The position numbers were made by a program, and so were the translations under genes. From Ridgeia piscesae (taxonomy: Eukaryota; Annelida; Polychaeta; Sabellida; Siboglinidae), in the NCBI GenBank assembly GCA_025642075.2, contig JAODUO010000426.1, positions 227,501-291,500 of the forward strand: a stretch of 64,000 nucleotides of DNA. Direction: 5' to 3'. Of this stretch, positions 18,921 through 31,655 are shown one piece after another (positions within the stretch are counted from its first letter, which is position 1; the number at the start of each line of letters is the position of its first letter). Under the pieces are notes generated by a model. The model was given only the letters and a program-made list of their open reading frames with translations, made no database searches and had not been told where the DNA came from.

Positions 18921-20774
18921 GTGATTTTTTAAATAAAAAACCGTTGGAAAGAGTTTATTTATAAAATGCACCATCGTGTTGTTAAACCCAGTATATACCT
19001 ATATCAGTCTAATCGGGTATGTGTCTGGTTAACTTAATGACCTTCTTGCGATGTTTAATTGTCCTGAAGACATAGGGCCTACTTAGACATAAGTAATACA
19101 TCATTTGCATGTAGGAACATATGCTTGACGCTGTGTTCATGTAACGTTGTTGGGCATTAGTGTAGTGAAACCTATCACACGTAACCGACAAGTTAACGCA
19201 AATAATAAATACCACACGAAAATGCATTTTGCTGTATTTACTATGCTGGTGGTCTTTTGTCTATACAATATTCGCAGTTGTATATACATATAACCAATGG
19301 GAAGAGCTGCAGGGGGTGTGACGTCATAGATGAAGCAAACATGAATTTTTAAACAGTGACATTTCTCTAATATAAACGATACTTTGAAATATGACATAAT
19401 TATCGACATTTTGTACACCACACGCCTGGTCTTTGGATAGTGAATTAACATTTGTACAAACTTTGTGCCACAAGTTCGCACAGACGCACGCGCTGGGACA
19501 ACTTTCACTGGGGTGGAGTGAATGAGGTGGGGGCAGCTACGCGGGTGGTCTCGTAATATATCGCTTTTCTTTTACCATATGTATTTCTTTCTAACGGTTT
19601 GTCTATTTTGTCTAAATAAAGATAGTAGTCGATTAGACCCTATTCATAAGTAACGCTATCGTGGCAAATCAGTAGAACAGTTACCCAACACGGTACATTT
19701 GAACGATGGTTAACCGCAAGAATAGGCTAATATTCTCTCGGAATGCATATGTTACAGACAAGTCCGTTTATTTTACGACGATTAGTGAATGCAGACCTTA
19801 TTTGTATTATTATATCACATTTGGTTTTGTTGTAAAGACTATTGTTTCTATGACAACGCCGCGTCGCAAACATTACAATTCCGGTCACGTTTGTGATTAC
19901 GTAGGAACTGTTTTAACGTTTGTGATTAGGCCTATGTCGGAACTGTTTTAATTAAGCACATTCAGTCAATCCATGGGGAACAATGTGAAATGTAATTAAA
20001 CATAGGGTTCATCTTGTAAATAGTTTACCGCAATGACAGTATTTCACACAATTCCATTAACTATTTCCCACGATCAGTCTCAGACCGAGGTTACTTTCCC
20101 CGCCATTAGTCTTCCGTAGAGCGGTGTGGCTTCCGACAGAGTTGTTTACCTTTATTCTCAACCCCTGTAATTAGTAGTATAATGACCGGTCCCCATAATG
20201 TGACACCGGAAAGGTAATTAATCACCCGGATGTGATCACAAGGCTTTACACTCCCTCTTCAGTGAGCGACTTTAAGTATTACTCACAGACAGGTTAATAA
20301 AAGAGTGCGTATACTGTTATTAAAATTGTCGAAATAACTGACTGTGACAGTTAAATCGGGTATATTCCTAAGGAAAAGTACAAGCCTAATTCGCTTTGTT
20401 ATAATACGTAGGGGTGAGTGAACGAAATATATTTAAAAAACAACACATTTTATATCACATATACAGTGCACATGACAATGAATTCAATTGGTTGAAAACA
20501 GGGTTTAAAAAAGTGCAATATTCATAATGTTTACCCTTATAATTGCTTAACTAACTTCACAGTACATCTAAACAGACTGTGCAATAACAAAATTGAAAGA
20601 GCGACACCGCTGTTCGCGTGCCTCATCATGATTATAATGTTTGATCGAATGAAAATACTAGAACATTAATTAAGGAACATTAATTAATAGTAAACAACTT
20701 GAACCCTAATTTAAGTCATCTTATTTACGTAACATTTCCGGCTAAACTCAAAAACATTATTCAATAGTTTATTA

Positions 20775-21010
20775 ATTTGTGAGTGCAAGTGAACGTTTTT
20801 GGCGAGCCTCATGAGTGTGTGAGTACAAAGAGAGGTTTTTGTTGAGCCTAAATGTGTTTTTATTTAGAAACTCTGAGGTGTGTAATTTGTTGATTTCCTA
20901 AGACCCCCGAGGTGGATGGATACAACTGGAGGTTTTTGAAGATATTCAAGTATTGCAATTGTAAGTTTTTGGTGAGACTCATTGCAAGTGCATAAGTTGG
21001 CGAGCATCAG
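20775..21010. repeat. Degenerate repeat (GTGCAAGTG-GTTTTTGG-GAGCCTCAT)
   Basis: GAGTGCAAGTGAACGTTTTT followed by GGCGAGCCTCAT, GAGTACAAAGAGAGGTTTTT followed by GTTGAGCCTA, and AAGTTTTTGGTGAGACTCAT followed by TGCAAGTGCAT are diverged copies of one unit. Confidence 0.5.
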
Positions 21011-21308
21011 CGCCCAGAATACTGATCATGTTCCGACAAAAATGTATTATACAGCCGAAAACACTTGTGTCATTTTCCCAGGGATATTTGACAAGAATAA
21101 GATATTCCATCAAAACGAAATAAGATTTTAACTAATACCAAACGAGCTAGAATGTCATGGTATACAAGCCTGGGTTGGGTTAAAGACAATGCTATGGGTG
21201 TTGTCAATGGTCTGATACAGTGACTCGTTGAATATCAATATAACATTCAACACGCTGTTCGTGTATGTTTTTGTACGAAACTAAATGTAGCAGTGCTGGA
21301 GGCAGGGG

Positions 21309-21336
21309 TGTGACGTCATGACGAGTGTGACGTCAT
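21309..21336. promoter_or_regulatory. Paired CRE-like TGACGTCA sites
   Basis: Two perfect TGACGTCA palindromes lie 17 bp apart, each preceded by GTG. The same GGGGTGTGACGTCAT context occurs at about 19,313-19,327, suggesting a repeat origin. No adjacent promoter or gene is recognised. Confidence 0.25.
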
Positions 21337-21529
21337 ACGCAACGAGAAAATGCTGTTGCTGTTTCGGCCGGTATCTGACATACCTACAATCGTTGCTTGT
21401 ATCACACATCAAATTATTTATTTTGCACGAACGTCTTAACCACGATAAAGCTCATGTTCTCAAGAAAGATAGTACACCCACCTCATCCCTGGTGTGATTC
21501 TATTGTGGCTCTGCGGTTATTCAATAGGT

Positions 21530-21648
21530 GTCTTCCCGTTATACCTTAGTCCCGTTGTAGCTACTTCCGAGTATAACTTCTTTTAATTCCCGTTATAGCT
21601 ACTCGTTAAGTTTGACAGTTGAACTATTCCCGTTCTAGTTACTTATTT
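21530..21648. repeat. TCCCGTT-TAGCTACT short repeats
   Basis: Four copies (TCCCGTTATACCTTAG, CCCGTTGTAGCTACTTCC, TCCCGTTATAGCTACTCG, TCCCGTTCTAGTTACTTA) recur every 15-45 bp. Confidence 0.55.
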
Positions 21649-22544
21649 ACTGTCTACTTCAGGAAGTGAGAGGGAGCATTAATTAGTTCAACATGGATTG
21701 CTGGCACAGGTAGAACAGCCTTCACATAACCGACACCGTTGGACGGAGTTTGTTGAAGACGGTCAGGAGAACGAGAGTAAAACCAGAATGATCGAGGTAT
21801 ATTTGTTAAACATGAGCTTGATTGGCAGATACTTGCTCAAACTAGAATGATCAACAGTGTCTGTGAGATTGATCACTTTCAAAGTTAGACTTTTTGATAA
21901 ACACAAGTCACAGAACTCTGTAATCTGTACATGTAATGTAGAACGTTGTGTTAATAAAACTGTTACGTACACGTGATTCTAATTACATTAAGCTCAGCTC
22001 ATTTGTACAATATCAAAAGTTACTACAAAGGGACATTTTAATGTTCACGGAACTGCCCTCTCAGAGGATTAGTAAATATAAATATTCCAATAATGCAAAA
22101 CAATCGTATATGATTGATACCACCCACTCACCCCTCATAAAAGGTGGACAGACCAATACATTTAAAAATAATTACAGGGGGTATTTACAAACAGAGCCAT
22201 AATACTTTCTATTGCAAAAACCGGCGAGAACACAATACACGTCAGCGACTTGCAACTGGTTTATTATTTCTAAAACTAAACACACGTTCACAGACGTAGC
22301 TGAAAAAGTAACAACCAGCGGAATTTATCCACATTTTCTGTTCAATGTGGAATATTAAACTCATCGATAAAACGTTCCTACTGAACCCTTTACCCAGTCA
22401 CATACATTTTGTGTGGATTATTGGAATTTCTTTTATTTGCACAGCCACTTAGTTTGTCTCGGTAACGGCAAAATACGTAGCTATGAAATGAACGTATAAC
22501 AGGATGTAGGTACCCTGGACCATTATATAAATGGTCCGTTTTTC

Positions 22545-23300
22545 TCAATAGAAACTCGCAGTGACAATCGACAATTTAAACTGTGTTATTTCAAGAGGAT
22601 TGCAACATTTCTGCGTTCGACAGACACTGTGGACAGAAGTCCATCTGCCGCTTTCGCATGAGGGTTTAATTAAGGTCCGCGCCCAGTTGAAAGACGCCTC
22701 GGCGATGGGTGTAGCCGCGCGATTGTCCCCCGGCCGACCCACCATCGCCTCCCGTGGCCGGCCAACAAAGAGACCATGCAAAGGTGCTACAAAGATACGA
22801 ACGGCGACGTCGCTGAATGCCTTTAAAATGAAACTAACGGAACGATAAATTAAAACCGTCGACAAAGCGAGGCGGCGAAGTCAGACAAAGACGCCGCGTG
22901 AAGGAATCTCGGGCGTCGCGTCGCCGCGTTGACATACGACGGCGGAGTCCGAGATACGAGGGACGGATAGTGACAGATCGCGTTATCTTGCGTGATTCGC
23001 TCAGACCGCTTTTGTGTTCCACTTGAGCGAGACGCTCGATCGGGCATTCAGCACCGCCCGAGTGGGCGCCAGTGGCGGGTGACCGAACACAATGGATGGA
23101 CAGTTCCGTCGGGCGGAAACTCAATAATGTAGCAGATTTGAGGGCGAGCGTTCCCACAGTCGAGCCGAGCCGTCCCTCGAGAGGCGATCACACGGTCGAG
23201 CTAAGTGGTGTGTTTGAGGGGATAGGAGACAATTCTGTTTTGACATTTCTTTTGAACCACGATATGTCGGATGAACCACTAAGCGTTTGACGTTTCTTTT
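22545..23300. other. CpG-rich block with opposing ORFs
   Basis: CpG-dense from about 22,670 to 23,220, with roughly 100-codon ORFs on both strands (22561-22848 plus; 22865-22545 and 23157-22834 minus). None has a recognisable domain. It may be a CpG island of a neighbouring gene or a GC-rich old transposon. Confidence 0.35.
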
Positions 23301-23574
23301 CTGCGATTCTAGATATGTTAGCATTATTGTTTCACCATCGCGCGCCAGAGGGCGCAGCTACAGATTACGTCAGTACAAGGCAGCGATACACTTGGCAGAT
23401 CAGTAAGCAACATTCGTCTTTTAAGCGCAGCCAATTAAATCGCTCACGAGGAGTATGGTCTGCCTTCGGTCTTGTGATTTGATATTGGGTGACTTCACTG
23501 CTCGTGTTACATGCAAAGTTTGGGATGTAGAAGCAACTGTTTGAATACACAAAACCGTTCAGCTGCTCGTATGA

Positions 23575-23712
23575 TTGGGCGGACGGGTCGTTATGCAGGA
23601 ATTCCCAGAAATTGTTTATCCATCTTTAAACTGGGCGGGTATTTACGCTGTTCTCACTGGTGAGGCAGTCGCGACTGGAGAAATGAATAAACTAGTTCGA
23701 CTCGGCTAACTT
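23575..23712 (+). repeat. Dispersed repeat, copy A
   Basis: AAACTGGGCGGGTATTTACG, CTGTTCTCAC, CGACTGG and GTTCGACTCGGCT match in the same order a segment at 57,380-57,525. It is uncharacterised and non-coding. Confidence 0.5.
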
Positions 23713-23850
23713 CCTTACATCGCATATGGGATTTGCCAGGGGTAGTTTGCATTGCCTGTGACGTTTACTAATTAGTACTTGGGTATTTCAATAGGCATTC
23801 ATCACGATGTTACCTATCGCATGTTCCACAATGGAAGGTTTGTGGAACTG

Positions 23851-24105
23851 CAGAGCTAGAACACCGGACACTCAACCGACAACCCGGGTACGAATTGTGT
23901 AGTGCCGTATCGAACCTTGGGCAAGTTGACACAGCTGTAATCGTGCCTGGTTATTGTCGGCGAGACGTATTCTTCGCAGATTAAACGCAGCGTGGCTGAC
24001 TGCTTCCCGAGAAGTCAAGACGTTCGATTGTATAATATACCAGAGAGTAAAACGTAAAGTGCTAATGGTTGGATACTGCGGAATGTAAGAACTTACCTTA
24101 ACTTT
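23851..24105 (+). mobile_element. tRNA-type SINE (copy 1, diverged)
   Basis: It shares with the 45,422 copy ACCTTGGGCAAGT, CTTCGCAGATTAAACGCAGC, GGCTGACTGCTTCC, AACGTAAAGTGCTAATGG and GGATACTGCGGAATGTAAGA followed by ACTTACCTTA. Its B-box region (GGGTACGAATTGT) is mutated, so it is probably an old, transcriptionally dead copy. Confidence 0.65.
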
Positions 24106-26634
24106 GGAGCCGTCTTAGACACTAGCTGTACACTAGCCGGCCAACGTAAGAGACATGTTGAACACCCTTGATGAATACGACTGCAAAACGACCCAAAAGA
24201 CTGAAAGTACTTTTTGTCGTGGCTGTTCCTTGACCAAAGGTGCTCTTATGTATATACATGTATATCACGTGCAGAAAGACTGCTCCGGCGTTGGATAATA
24301 TCCAGAAAATCGTGTTTTAAGTGGGGTGTTTGAATACGCCTGGTATTTTTGGTACTTCTCAGCCATTTGTGAAGTTTGTTTCTTTTCTTCTCTGTCGTCG
24401 GCCACAAATGGTATCGATCAATGACGGTCTTCTACCGTGTCAACAGCAACTATTTACCCTACTCGTAATTTCAACAAAACCTTTGATAGTCATAAAACTG
24501 CGCATTGAATTAGTTAATAGTGGCTACTGGCTACTCGAAATAACAAGTGGCGCCTCTGGCGGATAACATAATACCACATTTGTTGACATGATATTAGAGG
24601 AATATTGCAGCTTACTCGAAATAACACGTGCAAGTAATTACAGTTAAACAATCCAACGAATATTATATTTACATCGTGCCGACATTAATACTCTTGACAT
24701 ATAACAGACATCTTAACTGAAACAAATTGATCGATTGATTGATGTTAAAAGATTACTTTGAATGCAATAGATGAAAATCGAAAAGCTTCTAAAACATTAC
24801 AAAAATACACAAAAACACATTAGAATAATTTCATAATAGTCAATATTTATAAGACAATATTTACAGGCTGTTTTGCAATATATGCGGGTATGTTGAAGAA
24901 GAAAGACGTGGACTTTGTGAGGAGACACTGCGCGGAGTGTATGAATGAACATGGAAGGAAATTAAATATACAGCTCAAGTGAAAAGTGGACACGGATATG
25001 AGCGCATCCACGTGCCCTAAGATCTTTAGTATTTGTCCCTTTTCGTAGACGTTTCCTGCTGTGTGCTCCATAGAAGTATGTAAAATGTGAAGTAAAATGG
25101 CGAACAAAATGAACACTACCACCGTCTTCCGATGTCTTTTATATCAGCCGATAACAAGTGCGGTATAGCAGTCTATTTATGGGTTGAGATAAACGGCACT
25201 GACTCTGAAGAATTCGAGAATCAAGAAGATAGAATTACGATAACGAAATAGGGAGAAGATATTTGAATTTTCTGCAGACAAAACAACAAGCATAGTAATG
25301 GAAAGAAGGTGGTTCACGAACAGGAAGCTCACAACGACAACAGAATGACAGCATTAGCTGGTTCACGGAAAGGGCAAATACAAAAGGCCACACGAATGGA
25401 CGAGTTTGACAGAAGACGGAAAAAAGACTGCAGGAATAAGTGAACAAAGTAGAGCGGACGGCCGCGTGAGGTGAACCCAGCCCACCCCCGTAAGGGGAAG
25501 AAGTGTGAGATGTGATCATGTGATGATGGTTTAACATACGTGCGTGCGTGCGCATATTTTATATCGCATAGTAGAATAACGGGTCCTGGATTCTATAGAA
25601 GCAGCCCTAAAACAGCGCAACTATTCAGGGCTATTTAATTGTTATTCATGTGTAAATTTACATTTTTAATACATTGATTTTTTTCTCAGAAATTCACGAT
25701 TTCCGCGATTGGACACGACTAACAACATACACATACCATGTATACACAAACAAGGCGCACACGGACAGTGATAAATCTTGCTGGCAACAGTAACGGGCAG
25801 TGTCATCACGGATGGTCCAAAGTTATCGACAATACGACAATTGTCGTCCTAGGCGAATGCATTCCTGACGTCTTGGGCGTGACATCCATAGACGTGTTGA
25901 CCACCCTCAGTATGCATTCTATAAATATGTAATAACTTCGTATTCGGCGCCGAATTTGCATGACAATACGACGTCACATACCACTGACGTATGCTACAAA
26001 TCACCTTTCAACATCTGGGGTAACTGTTTGTCGAGAGGTCTGGTTTATGTCGAAATAGTTCGCTCGAACAACGGAACGTAACAGCTGTAGGTCGCAAGTT
26101 CACGTTCTGTAAGTCTTCACAACTTTAATGATTTATTGTAAGGTCTTCACCTCTGAACGTCTTCATTTCCGCATGCTCGTCTCTTAACATAACGCAGACA
26201 TAACTTCTATTCAGGTTTTAATTTACGGTACGAGAACTATAAAATATTTAACCAACCTATTCGATGATACATGACAACTGTTTCGGTTGAAGTTTGTTGA
26301 AGTCACGCGATACGAGACAGGACTGCATTGTATTATATTATTTTAACGGACATTCTTCCCGTGGTTACAACGTGAACCACAAAGGCAACAGCGCTGACAG
26401 AAAAAACAACTTTCTTACGAGGTTATAATTTTTTTATTTGGCGACAAAACATTATAAAAAAGGTAACATGCGCGAATCGATTACACATACCGGACGCCAG
26501 GAAACAACTAAACTGGGGAAACGGAAAGGTGTGTCTGACAAATGCAGAGGACGATTAACGGAATGCCTGCCTACGAAGAGCAATAGAAATACATATAAAA
26601 AATCAATAACGAAAGCAACGCAACAGTATACTTA

Positions 26635-26637
<3 letters not shown>
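24106..26637. other. Intergenic, nothing recognised
   Basis: A minus-strand frame at 25122-24847 opens with hydrophobic VVFILFAILLHILH but lacks an ATG before that core, so it was not called a gene. Confidence 0.5.
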
Positions 26638-26707
<70 letters not shown>

Positions 26708-26720
26708 TGTGTGTGTGTTG

Positions 26721-26761
<41 letters not shown>

Positions 26762-26763
26762 CG
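26638..26763. repeat. (TG)n microsatellite
   Basis: TG array with GGTG and TTGTTG interruptions at 26700 and 26719. Confidence 0.95.
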
Positions 26764-28609
26764 AATAATTTAAGAAATTCAAATGCGCAGAATGTTTAAC
26801 AAGAGTTCGTACTTATATAAAAGCATCGACAGAATTGCAAATGTTGTTGGTAGGGTACTCTATGTTTTGTTTAGTACATATTGATGGTGAAGTTTGGCAG
26901 CAGTAGGTGGCCGCTTTAATGTCTCTCGGTGTACCGGCCAAAACTGCAAAGTACCCGTTGTGATACACAATACACAAGCGCATACACTGATACTCTTTAT
27001 CGTTTTGATTCCATCCTTGTGAGTAAAACTAAAAAGTTCTGAAAATGATTTAAACAAACTGAACACAAAAGAAACAAACGCGTTGTAATTGAAAACAGGA
27101 CTCTGAAGATTCCATAATTTATTTTAGGTTACGATGAACGAAAAACTAAAACGCGGGATAATCTTACAGTATTAGTTGGAAGCTGAAATATAACAACATT
27201 GGGCTGCATTTGTCGACATGGTGTGTGTGTGTGTGTGTGCGTGTGTGTGCGTGCGTGTGCGTGCGTGTGTTTGTGTGACTCTGTGTGTGTGTGACAATAA
27301 TAAAACTGCCTTTCTAACATATATGTTTACTGTTTAATGTCTACTGGCATCAAGAGTGCATTTTGTCAATACATAACGCAACGATAAAAACCTGTGCGCA
27401 GTCCAACGTAAGAAATCGGATTTGCAATGGACGGTTAAATAATAGCGCAAAGAGAAAACATTACAAAACAAAGTATTCATTCCACATAACATAATTTTCG
27501 TCCGGAAAATAAGTCATTTTCAAATTAGACCTATATTTCATTTCAAAATAAATTCTGTTCCTGGCAACTTAGTTATTACACCGAAAGCAGCGACCCCTGG
27601 TGAATGAAATGGTACTAAATTTGTTAATAAATTTGCGCCAATCCGTAGTCGACCGTTCTCATTTTTAGCTGAACATTACCTTCCTTCTTGATATGTACAT
27701 CAAGCTTTTGTGCTTTTCCTTATGACCATTTTCTTGTATGATGCTTTCGAAGACTAAACTGTCAGGCCTGTTCCAGTTTTACCTTGTATCTCAAAATCGA
27801 CACAGCTGCAATTTTTAATCTATATCCCCCAATTAGTGCGGTCCTTTTCCTAACGATCTTCAGTCAAACATTTTGCCACACTCCTGCTTCTGGTCTTGCG
27901 ACAATTGCCTGTTCACCAAGCAGCCTATTGTCTTCATGGTATATGTTAAACATCAAACATTTATGATCATGTGTTTCCATTTTCCACTCTTACTATACAA
28001 TACTCTATATAATATTAATAATAAAATAGCCCATACGTTTCGCTCATGATCCAGGGAAAGTAGCGGCATCTACCCAAATGCGCGCTAGCAACACTGGTTT
28101 GGACAGCGTGGTCAACGTTGGCCTGCGTCTCTTATTTGGCTTAGTTTCCATATAGTAGTAGTTTGTCTGAATTGGTGTACGCTCAAACGCATATCCTTCG
28201 AGTGAAACTTTTCGCAAATGGCATCCTCAATCACACAATAGAAATATATGTTAGTTGTTGATTATATTTCTATTTAGCTAATGAATGGAGTAATGATCAA
28301 TTTCAGCTACGCTGATATAATGATCTATTCAATCAATCACCCGTGGGAGCATTTTCAGACTATTACAGTGAGCAAAACACACCTCATAACCCATATGTAT
28401 ACATTTGGTATCTATACATCCCAATGTGTAAATCAAAGCAATATGATAGGTTTGATGGTCTTAATTATAAATCTATGCATATGAAAAGATGACGACACAT
28501 TATTGTAAGCTTACAGTAAGTAAATGTCAGTGGTCACTGTTCGCCACCCGAGTCTATCTCCACCGGAGCTCCTCAGTGGTGTATGCTGTCGTCATTCTTG
28601 TATACCATG
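26764..28609. other. Intergenic, possible faint coding relic near 27,800
   Basis: Minus-strand 27960-27860 reads NIYHEDNRLLGEQAIVARPE followed by AGVWQNV and a stop, which looks protein-like but matches no family I know. The rest is AT-rich and featureless. Confidence 0.35.
27220..27295. repeat. (GT)n/(GTGC)n microsatellite
   Basis: Imperfect GT and GTGC units. Confidence 0.9.
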
Positions 28610-29453
28610 TACACTAATTCCTGCAAAAGTACTTACTCAAGCAAGCCCTGCTTAAGATATTTAACACGATTTAAGAAGATTGCCACCTAGAGAATCAACT
28701 CTAGATGGCAGGTGGACAAGGAAGCCCTATGGCTTATCGAGAGTCCAGCCTATCTATGCAAATGTACCCTTCCCTTCTTAGGTATATGTCGATTTTATTT
28801 TAAAATATATTAACACTACTAGCACCTACACAATCAGCTGATAATATGTTCCATTCATGTACTAATTTTCATACCCATTTAATATTTTAGACACTTCTAT
28901 CTGGTCTCCTCTCAATTTCTAGTTTCTTTTAGACGCATTTCATAACTAATATTCCTGAGTTTTGTATCATTTTGGTTGCTCTCCTTTGTACTCTTTATAG
29001 CATATCAATATCCTTCTTGCAATATGGATTCCATGCTTGTATACAATATTTAAAATAAGGCCTAACTATTGTTTGATACAACGGTATTATTAGTTCTTTT
29101 TTACAATATATTTCGCCTAATTAATTCAAGAATTTGGTTTCCCTTCGCTGCTGCAATTCCACACTGCTCTGATACCTTCATATCAGCACTAATAGTTAAA
29201 CCTAAGTCCTTTTTCTTTACGGAAGATTTTAGTACAGTACCACCCATTGTATATTGTGCGTCTTCATTCCTATTTCCTGTGTGGAGGCACTTACACTTCC
29301 AAAAATTAAACAGCATTTGCCACTTCTCAGACCATTCGGCCATCTTATTCAGACCATCTTGTAATTGCTGTCTATCTGCATCACTTGTATTTTTTCGAAA
29401 CACTTTTGTATCGTTCGCAAACTTCAACACATTGCTTGTTATATCATCTTCAT

Positions 29454-29492
<39 letters not shown>

Positions 29493-29735
29493 TAAAGAAT
29501 AAAATATGTCCCAATGCTGATCCCTGCGGTACTCCACTACTCTTTCTCTTCTATCATTCTATCAATAAGCCATTTTTCTATCCAGATAATCATACGGTAT
29601 GATTCATACCATTTCCTATGCCATGGGCCTAGTTTAAGTAGTAATCTTTGATGTGGCACTTTGTCAAAGGCTTTTTTTAATCCAAATATATTATATCTAC
29701 TGGTGACATCTTCCAAAAAATATCACATATTTGTT
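28610..29735 (-). pseudogene. CR1-type LINE, 3' half
   Basis: Minus-strand reading starts near 29,700 with VDIIYLD-x-KKAFDKVPHQRLL, then EKWLIDRM, then (29514-29101) DDITSNVLKFANDTKVFRK, DLNKMAEWSEKWQMLFNF-type sequence and KDLGLTISADMKVSEQCGIA. The 3' end near 28,800 keeps IYLRREGY followed by stops and an apparent 3' UTR. A (TA)n tract replaces the codons around IYIND, and several frameshifts are present. Confidence 0.75.
29456..29488. repeat. (TA)n tract inside the CR1 reading frame
   Basis: About 16 TA units encode IYIYIYIY in the LINE frame, exactly where the family has FLIYIND. A short ATATAT-type codon run there seems to have seeded the expansion without breaking the frame. Confidence 0.85.
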
Positions 29736-30700
29736 AAGCCTGAATATGCAGACGACACTGTTCTTGTCGTCTGCTATCTAACGACGAAACAGTCTACAGA
29801 AGTGACGTAGACCACTTTGTGCCATGGTATGTGGCCATCTACTCTGAGTTGAATGTTATCAAAACAAAGGAAATTATAATGCACTTCCGATTAGGTGTAC
29901 ACCATCCCAACCCTGTCAACATCAATGGGCGAGATACACAAATTGTGCATTCTTGTAAATATCCGGATACAACAATCAAATTAAGTTAGGGTGATAACTC
30001 GATGAATTTATATATGAATGGCCAGCAAAGATTGTACTTCTAGAGAAAACTCAAAGCCATGCACATAAACAAAAGCATTTTTATGGTTTTCCATGATTCA
30101 TTTGTAAAAATGTCTGACTTTCGGTTTTATTTGCTGGTGGGGAAACTTCTCAGTCAAAACAGAGAGAAATTAGACAAGAATTACTTTTTTTGCAAGATCG
30201 CTGGATGCTGTTCGCCCGATACCAATCTGGAGCAATTATTACAAGTCAAGTACACTGCAAATGACAACACAAATCTTATATGACCCCACCCACTTCTTAC
30301 ACGACCAGTACGAGTTTCTTCCCTCTGGAAGGAGGTACAGAATGTCAAGTGTAAGAACCCAGCGAGCCCTTAAATCATTCATCCCATCCTCCGTAAAGTG
30401 TATGAACCAGTCACAGAAAATCAATCGTTGACCAACTTATCACAGTCCCTATCACGCACGCACGCATGCATGCACGTACGCGCACACAAACATTTCATAA
30501 TATTGCCATACTGTCTTATCATATTTATTTATCTATCTTATAATATTATCATATTGTTTTAGCACATTTATTCCAATATTTGATCATTTTATTAATTTTT
30601 GCTTCTGGAATGGCCGTACACAATTTAATTTTATTGATATACCACTCTTTACATACTTTGTTTTATTGTGAACAATAAAATGTGATTTAAACATAATATT
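29736..30700 (+). pseudogene. LINE fragment, reverse transcriptase end and 3' UTR
   Basis: Plus-strand frames give YADDTVLV, EFLPSGRRYRMSS and RTQRALKSFIPSSVKCMN, the last two being the conserved C-terminal box of a widespread CR1/L2-like family. Intervening parts are shifted between frames. An AATAAA at about 30,672 lies in the AT-rich 3' end. Confidence 0.65.
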
Positions 30701-30759
30701 TTATGCACTCTCATCAGTGCAAATTGTATCCTATGGATACTAAAATTAGTATTATTATT

Positions 30760-31530
30760 TCTTAAAAATAGACCTACTTCCCGCCAAAACAATTAAGCTT
30801 ACTATGGACTTGGAACTTAGAATGCTCAGATTTTGGATTCTTGCCTATCAATATCAGGATTGTACATAAGTGAAACATTTACCTACTCTAAGCGAGAAGA
30901 CTTATCGAGATTTATCCCTCATGTATTTGAGTCAATATTTTTTGAATTACAAGCTGCAAAGCGTAAACCAATAATTGTGGGTGTAATATATCGTCCAAAT
31001 TCTCATCCACGTGCCGATCTTGATTTTTTTTACAAGGACAGTATTATATATTCAGGACAAAATATCAAGTGAAAATAAAATTGCCTATCTGATGGGTGAT
31101 TTTAATATAAATTTACTAAATGTTGCAACCCACCAAAAAACTAATGATTTTATAGACAATGTAATAGCACAAGGATTTATTCCTTACATAACAAAGCCAA
31201 CAAGAACAACTTCTACAACAGTAACTCTTATAGACCATTTGTATTCCAATCATACTCACACAGAGTATGACTCCGGGATTATTATTACAGATATGACGGA
31301 CCACTTTGGAATATTCCATTTAATATATGGTACACCTACTGTGCATAATATAAAATATAAACAAACACGTCAGCTGAACGAGTATAACATTTAAAATTTT
31401 AACAATCTATTAGCAAAAGCAGATTACACTTCTGTGTTATCTGCTATTGATCCAAATGAAGCATATAATAATTTTATGCAAATATATAAATCATTATTTT
31501 GCCCAGTCAAAACTACCAAAAAAAAAAAAA
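30760..31530 (+). pseudogene. LINE apurinic-like endonuclease fragment
   Basis: Frames read YSKREDLSRFIPHVFESIFF, AAKRKPIIVGVIYRPNSHPR, then after a frameshift near 31,060 SSENKIAYLMGDFNINLLN, TSTTVTLIDHLYSN and DMTDHFGIF. GVIYRP, GDFN and DHF are endonuclease/exonuclease/phosphatase-fold motifs of non-LTR elements. The copy ends in an A-run at 31,520. Confidence 0.7.
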
Positions 31531-31559
31531 AAATACAACAGTAGAATATCTATTAGTAC

Positions 31560-31655
31560 TTGTGTGTTGTTTTAGTCATGGAACATGTAAAGCGCTTATG
31601 AGGAGTTTAGGCTGAAAACGGCGCTACATAAATTTTCATATTATTACATATAACT
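31560..31655 (+). mobile_element. SINE/LINE 3' tail with GTAAAGCGCTT motif
   Basis: TGTAAAGCGCTTATGAGG followed by GGCGCTACATAAATTTT resembles the 3' tail shared by many metazoan SINEs and L2-type LINEs. Only the tail is recognisable. Confidence 0.4.

Larger units (their letters stand above)
18921..22544. other. Intergenic, AT-rich, nothing recognised apart from listed repeats
   Basis: Besides the CRE pair and the two degenerate repeats listed, nothing coding or structural is visible. Confidence 0.5.

Noticed and set aside
18291..18964. Several 70-120 codon ORFs on both strands
   Set aside because: Mutually overlapping and explained by low stop density in CpG-rich DNA. No family features. 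The ORFs at 12,216-12,875 and 22,545-23,290 were rejected for the same reason.
24847..25122. Small secreted or membrane protein ORF (VVFILFAILLHILH...)
   Set aside because: The hydrophobic start has no ATG before it; the first ATG is at residue 18, after the would-be signal peptide.
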